Assembly (NCBI RefSeq): GCF_963669205.1
Contig: NZ_OY769915.1
Location: 1,648,001 to 1,712,000, forward strand
Length of the DNA stretch: 64,000 nt
Reading direction: 5' to 3'
DNA from: an uncultured Roseibium sp.
GTDB taxonomy: Bacteria > Pseudomonadota > Alphaproteobacteria > Rhizobiales > Stappiaceae
Shown: positions 8,245 through 17,460 of the stretch, piece after piece
Numbering within the stretch: the first letter of the stretch is position 1
Layout: each line of letters starts with the position of its first letter
Position numbers and translations under genes: made by a program
The notes under the pieces: model-generated
Told to the model about the DNA's origin: nothing
Seen by the model: the letters and a program-made list of their open reading frames with translations, nothing else
Database searches by the model: none

Positions 8245-8483
8245 TGTTCAAATCTCTCCAGCACGGCGCGTTGTGCCTTGCGTCGCGCCTTTTGTGTGCT
8301 CTCCAGCTACGTTGGCAAGTTCGTTAAGGTAAACAAGAGTTAGCGCTAAATTCCTCGAAAGACTCACGAAACTTGGAAAATTTCACAAGGTTCTTTACCG
8401 GAACTTCAGGGAATTAAGGATACATCTGCATCACAAGGCGCTGTGCCCCATGCGCAGCAACAAGACAGTGATGCGGAGTAAAA

Positions 8484-10982
8484 ATGCGGCCCGGTGCCAA
8501 TTGGAAATTGGTCCTTCAGACGATCCTTCTGGCGCTTGTGTCACCCGGCTCCCGCGTCAAGCACGCGGCGATGCGGCCGGACGGGCACATGGATGCCAGC
8601 CCGACCCGTGCGCTGTTGCTTGCGTTCGGTCATCCGGTTGTCGATCAATACCTGGCGTGCCGCGTGCGCGCGGCACAGATCTCGAGCATTGCGCGCCTGA
8701 CACCGCTGACGGTCTTCGCAAACGTCGTCAATGTCGTCGTGGTCTTGCCGGTTCTGGCGCAGGCGCTTCCGTTTGCCTACGTGATCGCATGGGTCGTCGC
8801 GGCGATGAGCCTCATGGCCCTGACGACAATCAAATGGTTCCTGTCGTCGCGCTCGCCCATCGAGCTTGCATCTCACAGAGCCCTGAATGCCGCCGTCCGT
8901 CACGCGACGTTCTTGAGCCTCTTGTGGGCAGTCGTGCCGGTTGTCGCCTTTATGAGCGGCAACGTGAACGCAATCTGGATCGCGTCCTGCGTGACCACGG
9001 GAATGATTTGCGGTGGCGGTTTCGCGCTTGCGACCGTGCCGCAGGCGGCGTTCCGATGGGTTGCCATCCTGTACGCGGCCACTGTTGTGGCTCTGGTGAT
9101 CGATCAGAGCGTCATGATGTGGCCGCTTCTGGTTCTGCTGACGAGCTACACTTTCGTCGTTATCGGGAGCACGACCGCAGCGGGATGGCTGTTCGCGTCC
9201 CACTTCCTTGCCGAAGCGGAGCTTGAAAAGAACGGCGACCTGATCGCGCTGCTGCTGAACGAGTTCGAGGAAACGTCAAGTGACTGGATCTGGGAAACGA
9301 GCAGCACCGGCAACTTCCGGAACGTCTCCGACCGTTTCCTTCATGCCAGCGGCCGAACCCGGCCGGAACTTCATTCCATGCGCATGGTCGATCTGGCCTA
9401 TTCGCTCGACAACGAGGACGCACGCGCGCAGGTTGCCGATCTGGAAGAAGCCATCGGTCTCCAGAAATCGTTTCGCGAAACAGTTATCGGGCTGACGGTA
9501 AACGGCGAGGAGCGCTGGTGGTCGATCGCCGCGCGCCCCGTCTACGATGATCACGGCTCGTTTTCCGGATACCGGGGTGTTGCATCCGACATCACCGAGG
9601 CCAGAAGGGCGAGCAAGCTGGTGACCCATCTTGCCGAGCACGACTCCCTGACCGGCATCGGCAATCGCAGCTGGTTCCTGAAACAGGCCGAAGACCTGCT
9701 TGCCGAGCAGGCAAAGACCGGCCAGAACACGCTGACCCTCTTTCTGATCGACCTCGACAACTTCAAGGTCGTCAACGATACCAGCGGCCATCCCGCAGGT
9801 GATGAACTGCTGAAGCAGGTTGCCGGCAGATTTACCGCGATCAGTGAAGGCCGGACAGCACTGGCCCGGTTTGGCGGCGACGAATTCGCGGCACTCGGAC
9901 ACTTTGTGAGTGACCAGGCGGCGAGCGCCTTTGCAGAGGAACTCGTCAATGTCGCACGCAAGCCTTTCAGGATCGGAAACCGGGACTTTGCGATCGGAGC
10001 CACTGTCGGTTTCACAAGGTTGAGGGGCGCGTGCGACACCGTCGACGATCTCATGCGCAATGCCGACATTGCTCTTTACAAGGCCAAGGAAAGCGGCCGC
10101 GGACGGGCGCTCGCATTTGAATCCGCGATGGAAAGGGAAGTCCGGGAAAGACGTGAGTTGGAAGCGGATTTGCGCGAGGCATTCGAGTTCGGCAAGCTCA
10201 GCGTCGAATTCCAGCCGATCGTCAACGCACGTTCGGGCAAAGTGATTTCCAGCGAGGTGCTGGTCCGCTGGTTCCATCCGACCCGTGGAGAGGTCACGCC
10301 CGATACGTTCCTGCCGATCGCCGAACATGCAGGGCTTATCCTGCCGCTTGGCAACTGGGTGCTGAGAAAGGCCTGCGCAGCCGCGGCACAGTGCCCCGAC
10401 CTTGAAAGTGTCGCCGTCAATCTGTCAGCTGTTCAGTTCATGGATCCCAATCTCGTGAGCCAGATCACCTCGGTGCTTGACGAAACCGGGTTCCCGCCGG
10501 AAAGACTGGTTCTGGAGATCACGGAATCCGTGTTCCTGCGCGATTCGGGAGCCGCACCCGAGAAGCTGAAGAAATTGCGCAACCTGGGTATCAAGATCTC
10601 GCTTGATGACTTCGGTACCGGTTATTCGTCTTTGTCCTATCTGCGAAAATACAAGTTCGACAAGATCAAGATCGACAAAACCTTTGTCGACGAAATCGGC
10701 GAGCGCAGTGACGGTCTCGCGATCATTTCAGCCGTCATCGCCCTTGCCCATAACCTGGGTCTTGAAGTCACGGCTGAAGGCGTTGAACGCCGCTTCCAGG
10801 TGGATGCGCTGAGGACCCTGGGCTGCGATACCTTGCAGGGATACTTCTTCGGAAAACCGAGCTCGAACCCGATGCATATCATGCAGGCGGCATCCGAGGA
10901 CTGGGACGAGCAGGAACAAGAGCCCGTGCCGGACGGCCACGACGACACACAGAAGGCGTCCGCAGCCGTTTCCGCGAACTGA
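8484..10982 (+). CDS. Membrane PAS-GGDEF-EAL protein (cyclic-di-GMP turnover)
   Basis: 832 residues from ATG 8484, with GGAG about 9 bases upstream. The N-terminal 240 residues contain about six hydrophobic segments. A PAS domain follows (about 265-375, SDWIWETSSTGNFRNVSDRF). The GGDEF domain has an intact active motif at 464-468 (RFGGDEF). The EAL domain has EVL at 591-593 (SSEVLVRWFHP), the downstream NLSAVQF and the DDFGTGYSSL loop, so it keeps the main catalytic features. The protein could make or degrade cyclic-di-GMP, with the PAS and membrane parts as input. The stop codon is only 4 bp from that of the convergent kinase gene. Confidence 0.9.
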   Translation: MRPGANWKLVLQTILLALVSPGSRVKHAAMRPDGHMDASPTRALLLAFGHPVVDQYLACRVRAAQISSIARLTPLTVFANVVNVVVVLPVLAQALPFAYVIAWVVAAMSLMALTTIKWFLSSRSPIELASHRALNAAVRHATFLSLLWAVVPVVAFMSGNVNAIWIASCVTTGMICGGGFALATVPQAAFRWVAILYAATVVALVIDQSVMMWPLLVLLTSYTFVVIGSTTAAGWLFASHFLAEAELEKNGDLIALLLNEFEETSSDWIWETSSTGNFRNVSDRFLHASGRTRPELHSMRMVDLAYSLDNEDARAQVADLEEAIGLQKSFRETVIGLTVNGEERWWSIAARPVYDDHGSFSGYRGVASDITEARRASKLVTHLAEHDSLTGIGNRSWFLKQAEDLLAEQAKTGQNTLTLFLIDLDNFKVVNDTSGHPAGDELLKQVAGRFTAISEGRTALARFGGDEFAALGHFVSDQAASAFAEELVNVARKPFRIGNRDFAIGATVGFTRLRGACDTVDDLMRNADIALYKAKESGRGRALAFESAMEREVRERRELEADLREAFEFGKLSVEFQPIVNARSGKVISSEVLVRWFHPTRGEVTPDTFLPIAEHAGLILPLGNWVLRKACAAAAQCPDLESVAVNLSAVQFMDPNLVSQITSVLDETGFPPERLVLEITESVFLRDSGAAPEKLKKLRNLGIKISLDDFGTGYSSLSYLRKYKFDKIKIDKTFVDEIGERSDGLAIISAVIALAHNLGLEVTAEGVERRFQVDALRTLGCDTLQGYFFGKPSSNPMHIMQAASEDWDEQEQEPVPDGHDDTQKASAAVSAN

Positions 10983-10986
10983 AAAC

Positions 10987-13900
10987 CTACTCGGCAGCCT
11001 GGCCCGCACGGCAGCGCGCCAGTTGTGCCCGCAGGGCGGCGGGTTTGACCGGCTTGTTGAAGAACGCGATATCCTTTTCCCCGGCCTCGGACCGTACCGG
11101 CCTGCTGCGATCCGCGGTAATCAGGATTGCCGGGATATGCCGCCCGAATTTCCACCGCAACTTCACGATGGCTTCGATCCCGGTGCCGTTGTCCAGATGA
11201 TAATCGGCGAGAATGACGTCGGGCGCCAGTCCGGCCTTGTTCAGATGCGCGGCCGCCTCCTGTTCGTTGCCGGCCGTAACGACCAGGCAATTCCAGCTCG
11301 ACAGCAGGTGGTGCATGCCGCTCAGGATGTCGGGCTCGTTGTCGATCGCAACAACGCACAGCCCGTCCAGATTGCCGATCGCGGCCGGTGCCTGCATTTC
11401 CGGAAGCGTATCTGGAACGGCCGCTGCGCGCGGCAGCTCGACAGAAAAACAGGACCCCTTTTCCAGAGTGGACCTGAGCGCGACCGGATGGTCCAGAACG
11501 TGACTGATCCGCTCGACGATAGACAGACCCAGTCCGAGCCCCTTGGCAACGCGCATGCCGTCGTCAAGCCTGTGAAACTCCTGAAAGATCGCCGTCTGCT
11601 TGCTTTCGGGTATTCCCATGCCGGTGTCGTGTATTTCAACGATCACGCGATTGCCGCGCCGGCGGCATCCGACCAGCACGCGGCCGTCCTGCGTGTATTT
11701 CAACGCGTTGGAAACGAGGTTCTGAAGCAGCCGCCGCAGGAGCCTGCGGTCCGTCCGCACGGACACCGTCGTTGGCACGATGCGCAGCTCAAGACCCTTC
11801 TCCTGCGCAACGGGCAGAAAGTCCAGGGCGAGCCCGCGCAGGATCTCGTCCAGCCGGAAGACTGTCGGTTCCGGTTTCAGTGCACCGGTGTCCAGCCGCG
11901 AAATGTCGAGGACGGCGCCGAGAATGTCCTCGACGGATTCAAGGGCGGATTCGACATTGCGCACGAGTTCGCCGTCTTCTCCTGTGTTCAGCTTCTCGAC
12001 CAGCACGGACGCATACAGGCGTGCGGCGTTCAGCGGCTGAAGAATGTCGTGTCCGGCGGCGGCGAGGAACCGCGTCTTGCCGATGTTGGCTTCTTCCGCT
12101 GCATGGGTCGCCTCCACCAGGCGTTCATTGACGTGGGTGAGTTCTTCCGTCCTTTCCCTCACACGCCGCTCCAGGGTTTCGTTTGCGCGGGCAAGCGCTT
12201 CTTCTGCCATCACGCGTTCGGTGATGTCGGTATAGGTGGTGACGATGCCGCCATCGGGCATGGGGCTGATGCGGACTTCGAAGACAGCGCCGGTCGATTC
12301 TAGACGCTCCTGGAAGGTCTCCTGAATAACCACCAGTTTTTCGATGCGGTCGGCAACGATGCTTTCGACCGGTCCCGGGCCGTATTCGCCCCTTTGCGTA
12401 TTGTAGCGCAGGATGGCGTCAAGCGTGGTTCCGACCTGTCCGTACTCGGCCGGGAGACCCAAAAGATCACGGAACTGGCGGTTCCAGCAGATCAGGCGCA
12501 GGTCGCGGTCGAAGACGCCGATGCCCTGCCGGACCTGGTTGAGGGCCGTCTGCAGCAGGTCCCTGTTGTACTGAATGGCGATCGAGGCATCGTCGAGAAG
12601 TTTCACCGCGCCCTTGGTGGACGGGTCATGCCGTTTGAGCATCAGCGTCAGGACGAGCCGCGACGAGGCTGCCCCGATCGCGCTTGCCAGCAACTGCTCG
12701 GAAAACCGGAGCAGGTTGGCATCGGCAAGCGTGTTCGGGTCGAGCGGTATCCCCCGTTCGCTGGCAAAGCGGTGAAACGATCTTTCGGTGCGCTCCTCGC
12801 CAAGGTAGCGCGCGACGGTCGATTGCAGGTCGGCTGCTGTGACGGACGTGCGCCAGTAGCGGAGACTGGGGGAGGGTGTCAGTTCCGCGGGCACGAAGAC
12901 ATTGGCCTGGAGGGTTTCGGCCGGCAGCGGTTTTCTGGCGAAGGACACGCCGACAAAAAGAAGGATATTGACCAGCAAGCTCCAGAGCGTGCCGTGGATG
13001 AAGGGATCCAGTTGCAGGCCGAAAAGCGATTGCGGGTTCAGGAAACCCAGCCCGAAAGGCCCGGTTTCCAGGAAGTCGGTCGACAGGAGGCCGGATTGTG
13101 CGAATGTCGGCAGGAGCAGCGTATAGCCCCAGAGAAGAAAACCGCTGCTGAGACCGGCAAGCGCGCCGAGCGATGTCGCGCGCCGCCAGAACAGTGCACC
13201 GATGAACGCGGGCGCGAACTGCGCGATCGCGGCAAAGGACAGGAGACCGATGGACACGAGCGCAGCCGTGTCCCCCGCCGCCTTGTAGTAGGCGTAGGCC
13301 AGCAGCAGAATGCCAAAAATCGCCAGCCTGCGGATTGTCAGCAGGTGGCGGCTCATGTCGCGCCCGCTGGTGTTGATCAGGTTCTCTTCCCCCTGCCTGC
13401 GCAACAGGAGCGGCACCACGATGTCGTTGGAGATCATGATTGCCAGGGCAACGGTCGCGACGATCACCATCGCGGTCGCTGCCGACAGGCCGCCGATGAA
13501 GGCGAACAGGGCAAGCCATTCCTGGCCTGCATCGATCGGCAGCGCGAGGACGTAGGTGTCGGCGTTGATATCCTGTCCGAACCGCAGCATGCCCGCTGCG
13601 GCGATCGGGATAACGAACAGGTTTATCAGGACGAGGTAGAGCGGGAACATCCACGTCGCGCATCTGAGTTCCGAATCCGAATTGTTTTCGGTGACGGTCA
13701 CATGAAACTGGCGCGGCAGCATGAGGACCGCAAAGCCGGACAGGATCGACAGGATCAGCCAGTTGCCGACATTGATCGGCTGTTCGAACACCTCGGCGAC
13801 TTCCGGCGCTTCCGAGATCGCGCGCACCAGATCGAAAGGGCCGTCGAAGAGCCAGTAGGTCACCCAGATGCCGACGGCCAGGAAGGCCAGCAGTTTCACA

Positions 13901-14508
13901 ATCGCCTCGGCGGCGATGGCCAGCATCAGGCCTTCCTGGTGTTCGGTGGCGTCGATGTGCCGGGTGCCGAACGCCCAGCTGAAAATGGCCATGCCGAGCG
14001 CGATCAGCAACGTGATGTCGTTGAAGAACGGGGCAAAGCTGAAGCCCTGGGATATCAGCGGACCGACCATGGTCGTGACGGAAAAAGAGACGGCTTTCAG
14101 CTGCAGCGCGATATACGGAATGACGCCAATCACCGCGATCAGGGTCGCGAGCGCGGCCACGGACTGGCTCTTGCCGTAACGCGCGCCGATGAAGTCGGCG
14201 ATCGAGGTGATGCTCTCGGTTTTCGAGATCTGGATGATCCGGCGCAGCAGCGGATATCCGAGGGCGAAGACCAGCAGGGGCCCGATATAGATCGTCAGGA
14301 ACTCGGCACCGTTGCGCGTCGCATTGCCCACGGATCCGAAGAAAGTCCAGGAGGTGCAATAGACTGATAGGGAGAGCGCGTAAATGAAGGGGCGGCCCCC
14401 CGCCCTCGACGGAGAGTTGCGCTTCATCCTGTCGCCGAAACTCGCAATGGCAAAGAGCAGCAGGATATAGGCCGTTGCGACCAGTATCACGATCCAACCG
14501 TGCAGCAT
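10987..14508 (-). CDS. SLC5-transporter-fused hybrid histidine kinase (CbrA-like)
   Basis: 1173 residues. Residues about 1-500 look like a sodium:solute symporter (SLC5/SSS) with some 12-13 membrane segments, starting at MLHGWIVILVATAYILL. A PAS domain follows at about 655-775, then a coiled coil (ALARANETLERRVRERTEEL). The kinase core has phosphoacceptor H820 in AAGHDILQPLNA and N/G boxes (LLQNLVSNALKYT, DTGMGIPE). The C-terminal receiver has D1102 in ILADYHLDNGTG. The architecture resembles CbrA, a sensor of carbon/nitrogen status whose transporter part can be involved in substrate detection. The substrate here is unknown. It converges on the GGDEF-EAL gene with 4 bp between stops. Confidence 0.88.
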   Translation of the reverse strand: MLHGWIVILVATAYILLLFAIASFGDRMKRNSPSRAGGRPFIYALSLSVYCTSWTFFGSVGNATRNGAEFLTIYIGPLLVFALGYPLLRRIIQISKTESITSIADFIGARYGKSQSVAALATLIAVIGVIPYIALQLKAVSFSVTTMVGPLISQGFSFAPFFNDITLLIALGMAIFSWAFGTRHIDATEHQEGLMLAIAAEAIVKLLAFLAVGIWVTYWLFDGPFDLVRAISEAPEVAEVFEQPINVGNWLILSILSGFAVLMLPRQFHVTVTENNSDSELRCATWMFPLYLVLINLFVIPIAAAGMLRFGQDINADTYVLALPIDAGQEWLALFAFIGGLSAATAMVIVATVALAIMISNDIVVPLLLRRQGEENLINTSGRDMSRHLLTIRRLAIFGILLLAYAYYKAAGDTAALVSIGLLSFAAIAQFAPAFIGALFWRRATSLGALAGLSSGFLLWGYTLLLPTFAQSGLLSTDFLETGPFGLGFLNPQSLFGLQLDPFIHGTLWSLLVNILLFVGVSFARKPLPAETLQANVFVPAELTPSPSLRYWRTSVTAADLQSTVARYLGEERTERSFHRFASERGIPLDPNTLADANLLRFSEQLLASAIGAASSRLVLTLMLKRHDPSTKGAVKLLDDASIAIQYNRDLLQTALNQVRQGIGVFDRDLRLICWNRQFRDLLGLPAEYGQVGTTLDAILRYNTQRGEYGPGPVESIVADRIEKLVVIQETFQERLESTGAVFEVRISPMPDGGIVTTYTDITERVMAEEALARANETLERRVRERTEELTHVNERLVEATHAAEEANIGKTRFLAAAGHDILQPLNAARLYASVLVEKLNTGEDGELVRNVESALESVEDILGAVLDISRLDTGALKPEPTVFRLDEILRGLALDFLPVAQEKGLELRIVPTTVSVRTDRRLLRRLLQNLVSNALKYTQDGRVLVGCRRRGNRVIVEIHDTGMGIPESKQTAIFQEFHRLDDGMRVAKGLGLGLSIVERISHVLDHPVALRSTLEKGSCFSVELPRAAAVPDTLPEMQAPAAIGNLDGLCVVAIDNEPDILSGMHHLLSSWNCLVVTAGNEQEAAAHLNKAGLAPDVILADYHLDNGTGIEAIVKLRWKFGRHIPAILITADRSRPVRSEAGEKDIAFFNKPVKPAALRAQLARCRAGQAAE

Positions 14509-14610
14509 GTTGCTGTTACCGTCCTCCCGACCGGTTTGCAGACACGTGTTCTGCCACTTTTCCTAATCCGAACACAGTACAGACCGCGTGTCCATTCGCC
14601 TTGCGAACTA

Positions 14611-14873
14611 GGGTGCGGACCCAAAAATGAGGCGGAAATGGCATGCGAAATGACAAGATACCGTTAGGAAGGGTGCGTGGAGCGGGCTTCCTGCCCGGTC
14701 AAGCACGCTGACGCCACGGGGTGAAGCCATTTCCATTTCCTTCGGATTTGACCGGATTGCTTCTCCCGGCGTTGCGGAAGGCTTGAAAATGAACCACATT
14801 TCCTGCGCTTCCGCTCCTTGAGGAGAAGCAATCCGCCTCAAACCATTTCCGCCTTATTTTTGGGTCCGCACCC
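14611..14873. mobile_element. IS630/Tc1-like MITE with TA target duplication
   Basis: The left end (14611-14641) starts GGGTGCGGACCC; the right end (14843-14873) is its reverse complement over 31 bp with one mismatch. TA flanks both sides (14609-14610 and 14874-14875), the target preference of IS630/Tc1-mariner elements. The 263-bp length leaves no room for a transposase, so it would need one supplied in trans. Confidence 0.85.
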
Positions 14874-14910
14874 TACTCGCTTCCGCGATTATGGACTCGT
14901 TTGCAACAGG

Positions 14911-14924
14911 TTGAAACCAATCAA
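14911..14924 (+). promoter_or_regulatory. Candidate FixK/FNR site before the aminotransferase gene
   Basis: TTGAAACCAATCAA matches TTGAT-N4-ATCAA at 9 of 10 fixed positions. Its centre is about 97 bp before the GTG start, leaving room for a promoter at the usual -41.5 spacing. Confidence 0.5.
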
Positions 14925-15014
14925 CTTTGGTGAAGTCTTGTTCACATCGTTTCATGCAAAACCGGGCTGCATTCGCGCTATGGTGTGACGCGAATAAGTT
15001 GAGAGGAAGAAACG

Positions 15015-16187
15015 GTGTCCAACTTGATGCAGCGCCTGAGCACAGGTGCGCGAAACGCGCCCGAAAGCGGAATCATTGAGATCTTCAATGCCGCGTCGGG
15101 CCATGAGGCGCTGATCCCGCTCTGGGCGGGGGAAGGGGACCTGCCGACGCCCGATTTCATCAACCGGGCCGTCAAGGCGTCGCTTGACAGGGGTGAAACC
15201 TTCTACACCTATCAGCGCGGTATCCCGGAACTGCGCGAAGCTCTGGCCGACTACCATGGTGAAATCTATGGCCGGCCGTTTTCCCCGGAGCGCTTTTTTG
15301 TCACCGGGTCCGGCATGCAGGCGATCCAGCTTGCCGTTCAGGCCATCACGGACGCCGGACAGGAAATCATCGTGCCGTCCCCGTCCTGGCCCAACATTTC
15401 CGCGTCCATTGAGATACACGGCGCGAAGACGGTATACGTGCCCATGCGAGAGACAAACGGCGGATGGGCATTGGACCTGGCCGATGTGGAAGCAGCGGTC
15501 ACGCCGCAAACGGCCGCGATATTCCTCAATTCGCCGAGCAATCCGACAGGCTGGGTCGCGGATCCGGAGCTGTTGAGGGCCTGCCTCGATCTCGCGCGCA
15601 AGCGTGGGCTCTGGATCATCGCCGATGAAATCTACGCGCTATACTTTTTCGGCGACAAAACCAGGTCGCCGTCATTCTACGACATTGCCGAGGATGATGA
15701 TCAGATCATTTTCGTCAATTCGTTTTCAAAGAACTGGGCGATGACCGGATGGCGAGTCGGCTGGATGTCGGCCCCGCCCGCCATTGGCCAGGTTATTGAA
15801 AATCTGGTGCAATACTCCACTTCCGGCGTTCCGGCTTTTATGCAGCACGGGGCCCTTGCCGCTCTGAGCGAAGGCCGGGAGTTCCTCGCGTCGCAGATTG
15901 CGCGGGCGCGCGACGGGCGGAGTGTCGTCTTGAGCGGACTGCAGGAGAGCGGGCGAATCAGCGTGGCGCCCCCGGAAGGCGCATTCTATCTCTTCTTCTC
16001 GGTTGACGGCGTTGAGGATACGCGCCGTTTCGCGCTCGACCTCGTGCGCCAGACGGGTGTCGGTCTCGCGCCGGGAACCGCGTTCGGTCCCGGCGGCGAG
16101 AGGTTCCTGCGTCTGTGCTATGCCCGCAAGCGTGCGGATCTTGAAGAAGCGCTCCGGCGAATTAACGCTTGGCTTCCAGCGTTTTAG
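15015..16187 (+). CDS. PLP-dependent aminotransferase, class I/II (fold type I)
   Basis: 390 residues, GTG start at 15015 preceded by GAGGAAG. It has the aspartate-aminotransferase layout: LWAGEGDLPTPDFI near residue 40, FYTYQRGIPELREALADY, NSPSNPTGW, the cofactor aspartate in IIADEIYALYF, and the Schiff-base lysine K239 in NSFSKNWAMTGWRVGW. It transfers an amino group between an amino acid and a 2-oxo acid in the cytoplasm; the substrate cannot be assigned. It lies directly upstream of fixL with 73 bp between, and a FixK-type site is in front of it, so oxygen control is possible. Confidence 0.85.
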   Translation: MSNLMQRLSTGARNAPESGIIEIFNAASGHEALIPLWAGEGDLPTPDFINRAVKASLDRGETFYTYQRGIPELREALADYHGEIYGRPFSPERFFVTGSGMQAIQLAVQAITDAGQEIIVPSPSWPNISASIEIHGAKTVYVPMRETNGGWALDLADVEAAVTPQTAAIFLNSPSNPTGWVADPELLRACLDLARKRGLWIIADEIYALYFFGDKTRSPSFYDIAEDDDQIIFVNSFSKNWAMTGWRVGWMSAPPAIGQVIENLVQYSTSGVPAFMQHGALAALSEGREFLASQIARARDGRSVVLSGLQESGRISVAPPEGAFYLFFSVDGVEDTRRFALDLVRQTGVGLAPGTAFGPGGERFLRLCYARKRADLEEALRRINAWLPAF

Positions 16188-16260
16188 AAATGCAACGGGT
16201 TGCTGGTCTACGTGAAACCCCTTAACCTTGAATGGACGTGATTTCCATGTGGGTTGAGGG

Positions 16261-17424
16261 ATGGCAGACGAGTTTCTAATTGATCGGGAAGCGGAAACCG
16301 CTGCTGTATCGGATGCGCGGCTGTCGAGCGTTTTCGACACGGCGGTCGACGGCATCATCGTGATCAATGAACGCGGCCTCGTTCTTGCCTACAACAAGGC
16401 GTGTGAACGCCTGTTCGGATATGAGGCCGCTGATCTGCTGGGGCGCAATGTCAACAAGATCATGCCGCAGGATTATGCGCGGGCCCATGACCAATATGTC
16501 CGAAACTACATCGAAACGGGCGACAAGAAGATCATCGGCATTGGCCGGGAGGTCAAGGCCCAGCACAAGGACGGAACCGTATTCCCGATCGAGCTGTCGG
16601 TCGGCGAGGCGGATACCCCTTACGGGCGGCAATTCATCGGCATTCTCAGGGATCTGAGATCGAGGAAGGCGATCGAGGAACGCCTGGCAAAGGCGCAGGC
16701 GCAGCTTCTTCACATGACCCGCCTCAGTGCGCTGGATGAAATGGGCGCTGCGATCGCGCATGAACTCAATCAGCCGCTGACCGCGGTTCTGCTCTATCTC
16801 CAGTCGGTCTCCAGGAAGGCCAGGAACGACGGCACGATGGATACACAGCTTCTTTCGGTAATTGAAAAGGCCGAGCGGGAGGCTGAAAGGGCGGGGGAAA
16901 TCATCCAGCGCATGCGCCAGCTTGTGGAGAAGAAAGCGCCGGAGAGGCAGACCCTGGATGTGGTGGAAGTCGTGCAATCCTGCATGGAGATGGCGGAACT
17001 CGGCAACGGCGAAACGCAGACATTCCTGTCGTCTATCATCGAACCCGGCTTGCCCCCGCTGCAGGCAGATCCGGTCCAGATCCGCCAGATTCTCATAAAT
17101 CTTTTGCGCAATGCGCGCGAAGCCGTCGCCGATCAGGAAGAAAAGCGTGTGCATCTGTCGGTCAGCCTGAATGGAGACCTGCTCGAATTCAGGGTGTCCG
17201 ACAACGGACCGGGCGTGCCCGCCGAACTGGTGGAGGGACTGTTTCGGGCATTCACCGGTGCGAAGCACAAGGGGGTCGGTCTCGGGTTGGCGATATCGCG
17301 TTCCATTGCGCAGAACCATGGCGGAGATCTGAAGTTGGAGCCTGTATCCGACGAAAGTGGGGCTTCGTTTCTGTTGACCTTGCCGGTTCACCCGCGCGAA
17401 GAAGCAACGGACAAAGATCTTTAA
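16261..17424 (+). CDS. fixL: Oxygen-sensing histidine kinase FixL (haem-PAS)
   Basis: 387 residues. The PAS domain (about 20-132) carries the FixL haem signature: H76 in ARAHDQYV, the position of the proximal haem ligand, and R96 in IIGIGR, exactly 20 residues later as in Bradyrhizobium FixL (His200/Arg220). The kinase core has H167 in AIAHELNQPLTAV, the N box ILINLLRNAREAV, and G boxes DNGPGVP and GVGLGLAIS. There is no membrane segment, so it is a soluble FixL. In the known pathway the deoxy form autophosphorylates and passes phosphate to FixJ, encoded 36 bp downstream. Confidence 0.92.
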   Translation: MADEFLIDREAETAAVSDARLSSVFDTAVDGIIVINERGLVLAYNKACERLFGYEAADLLGRNVNKIMPQDYARAHDQYVRNYIETGDKKIIGIGREVKAQHKDGTVFPIELSVGEADTPYGRQFIGILRDLRSRKAIEERLAKAQAQLLHMTRLSALDEMGAAIAHELNQPLTAVLLYLQSVSRKARNDGTMDTQLLSVIEKAEREAERAGEIIQRMRQLVEKKAPERQTLDVVEVVQSCMEMAELGNGETQTFLSSIIEPGLPPLQADPVQIRQILINLLRNAREAVADQEEKRVHLSVSLNGDLLEFRVSDNGPGVPAELVEGLFRAFTGAKHKGVGLGLAISRSIAQNHGGDLKLEPVSDESGASFLLTLPVHPREEATDKDL

Positions 17425-17460
17425 CTGGCGACAAGACCAAAGAAGCAAGGACGGAAACAA

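Larger units (their letters stand above)
14509..15014. other. Intergenic region with MITE and FixK-type site
   Basis: About 500 bp between two divergent genes. It contains an IS630-type MITE (14611-14873) and, to its right, a FixK-type site (14911-14924) before the aminotransferase gene. The 77-codon open frame inside the MITE is not a plausible gene. Confidence 0.7.

Noticed and set aside
12394..14367. Long plus-strand open frame opposite the SLC5-kinase
   Set aside because: Charged low-complexity product (many Q, R, D, E), typical of an antisense frame in GC-rich DNA; the kinase on the other strand is clear.
14608..14841. 77-codon open frame inside the MITE
   Set aside because: It lies within the non-coding MITE and runs into its terminal repeat.
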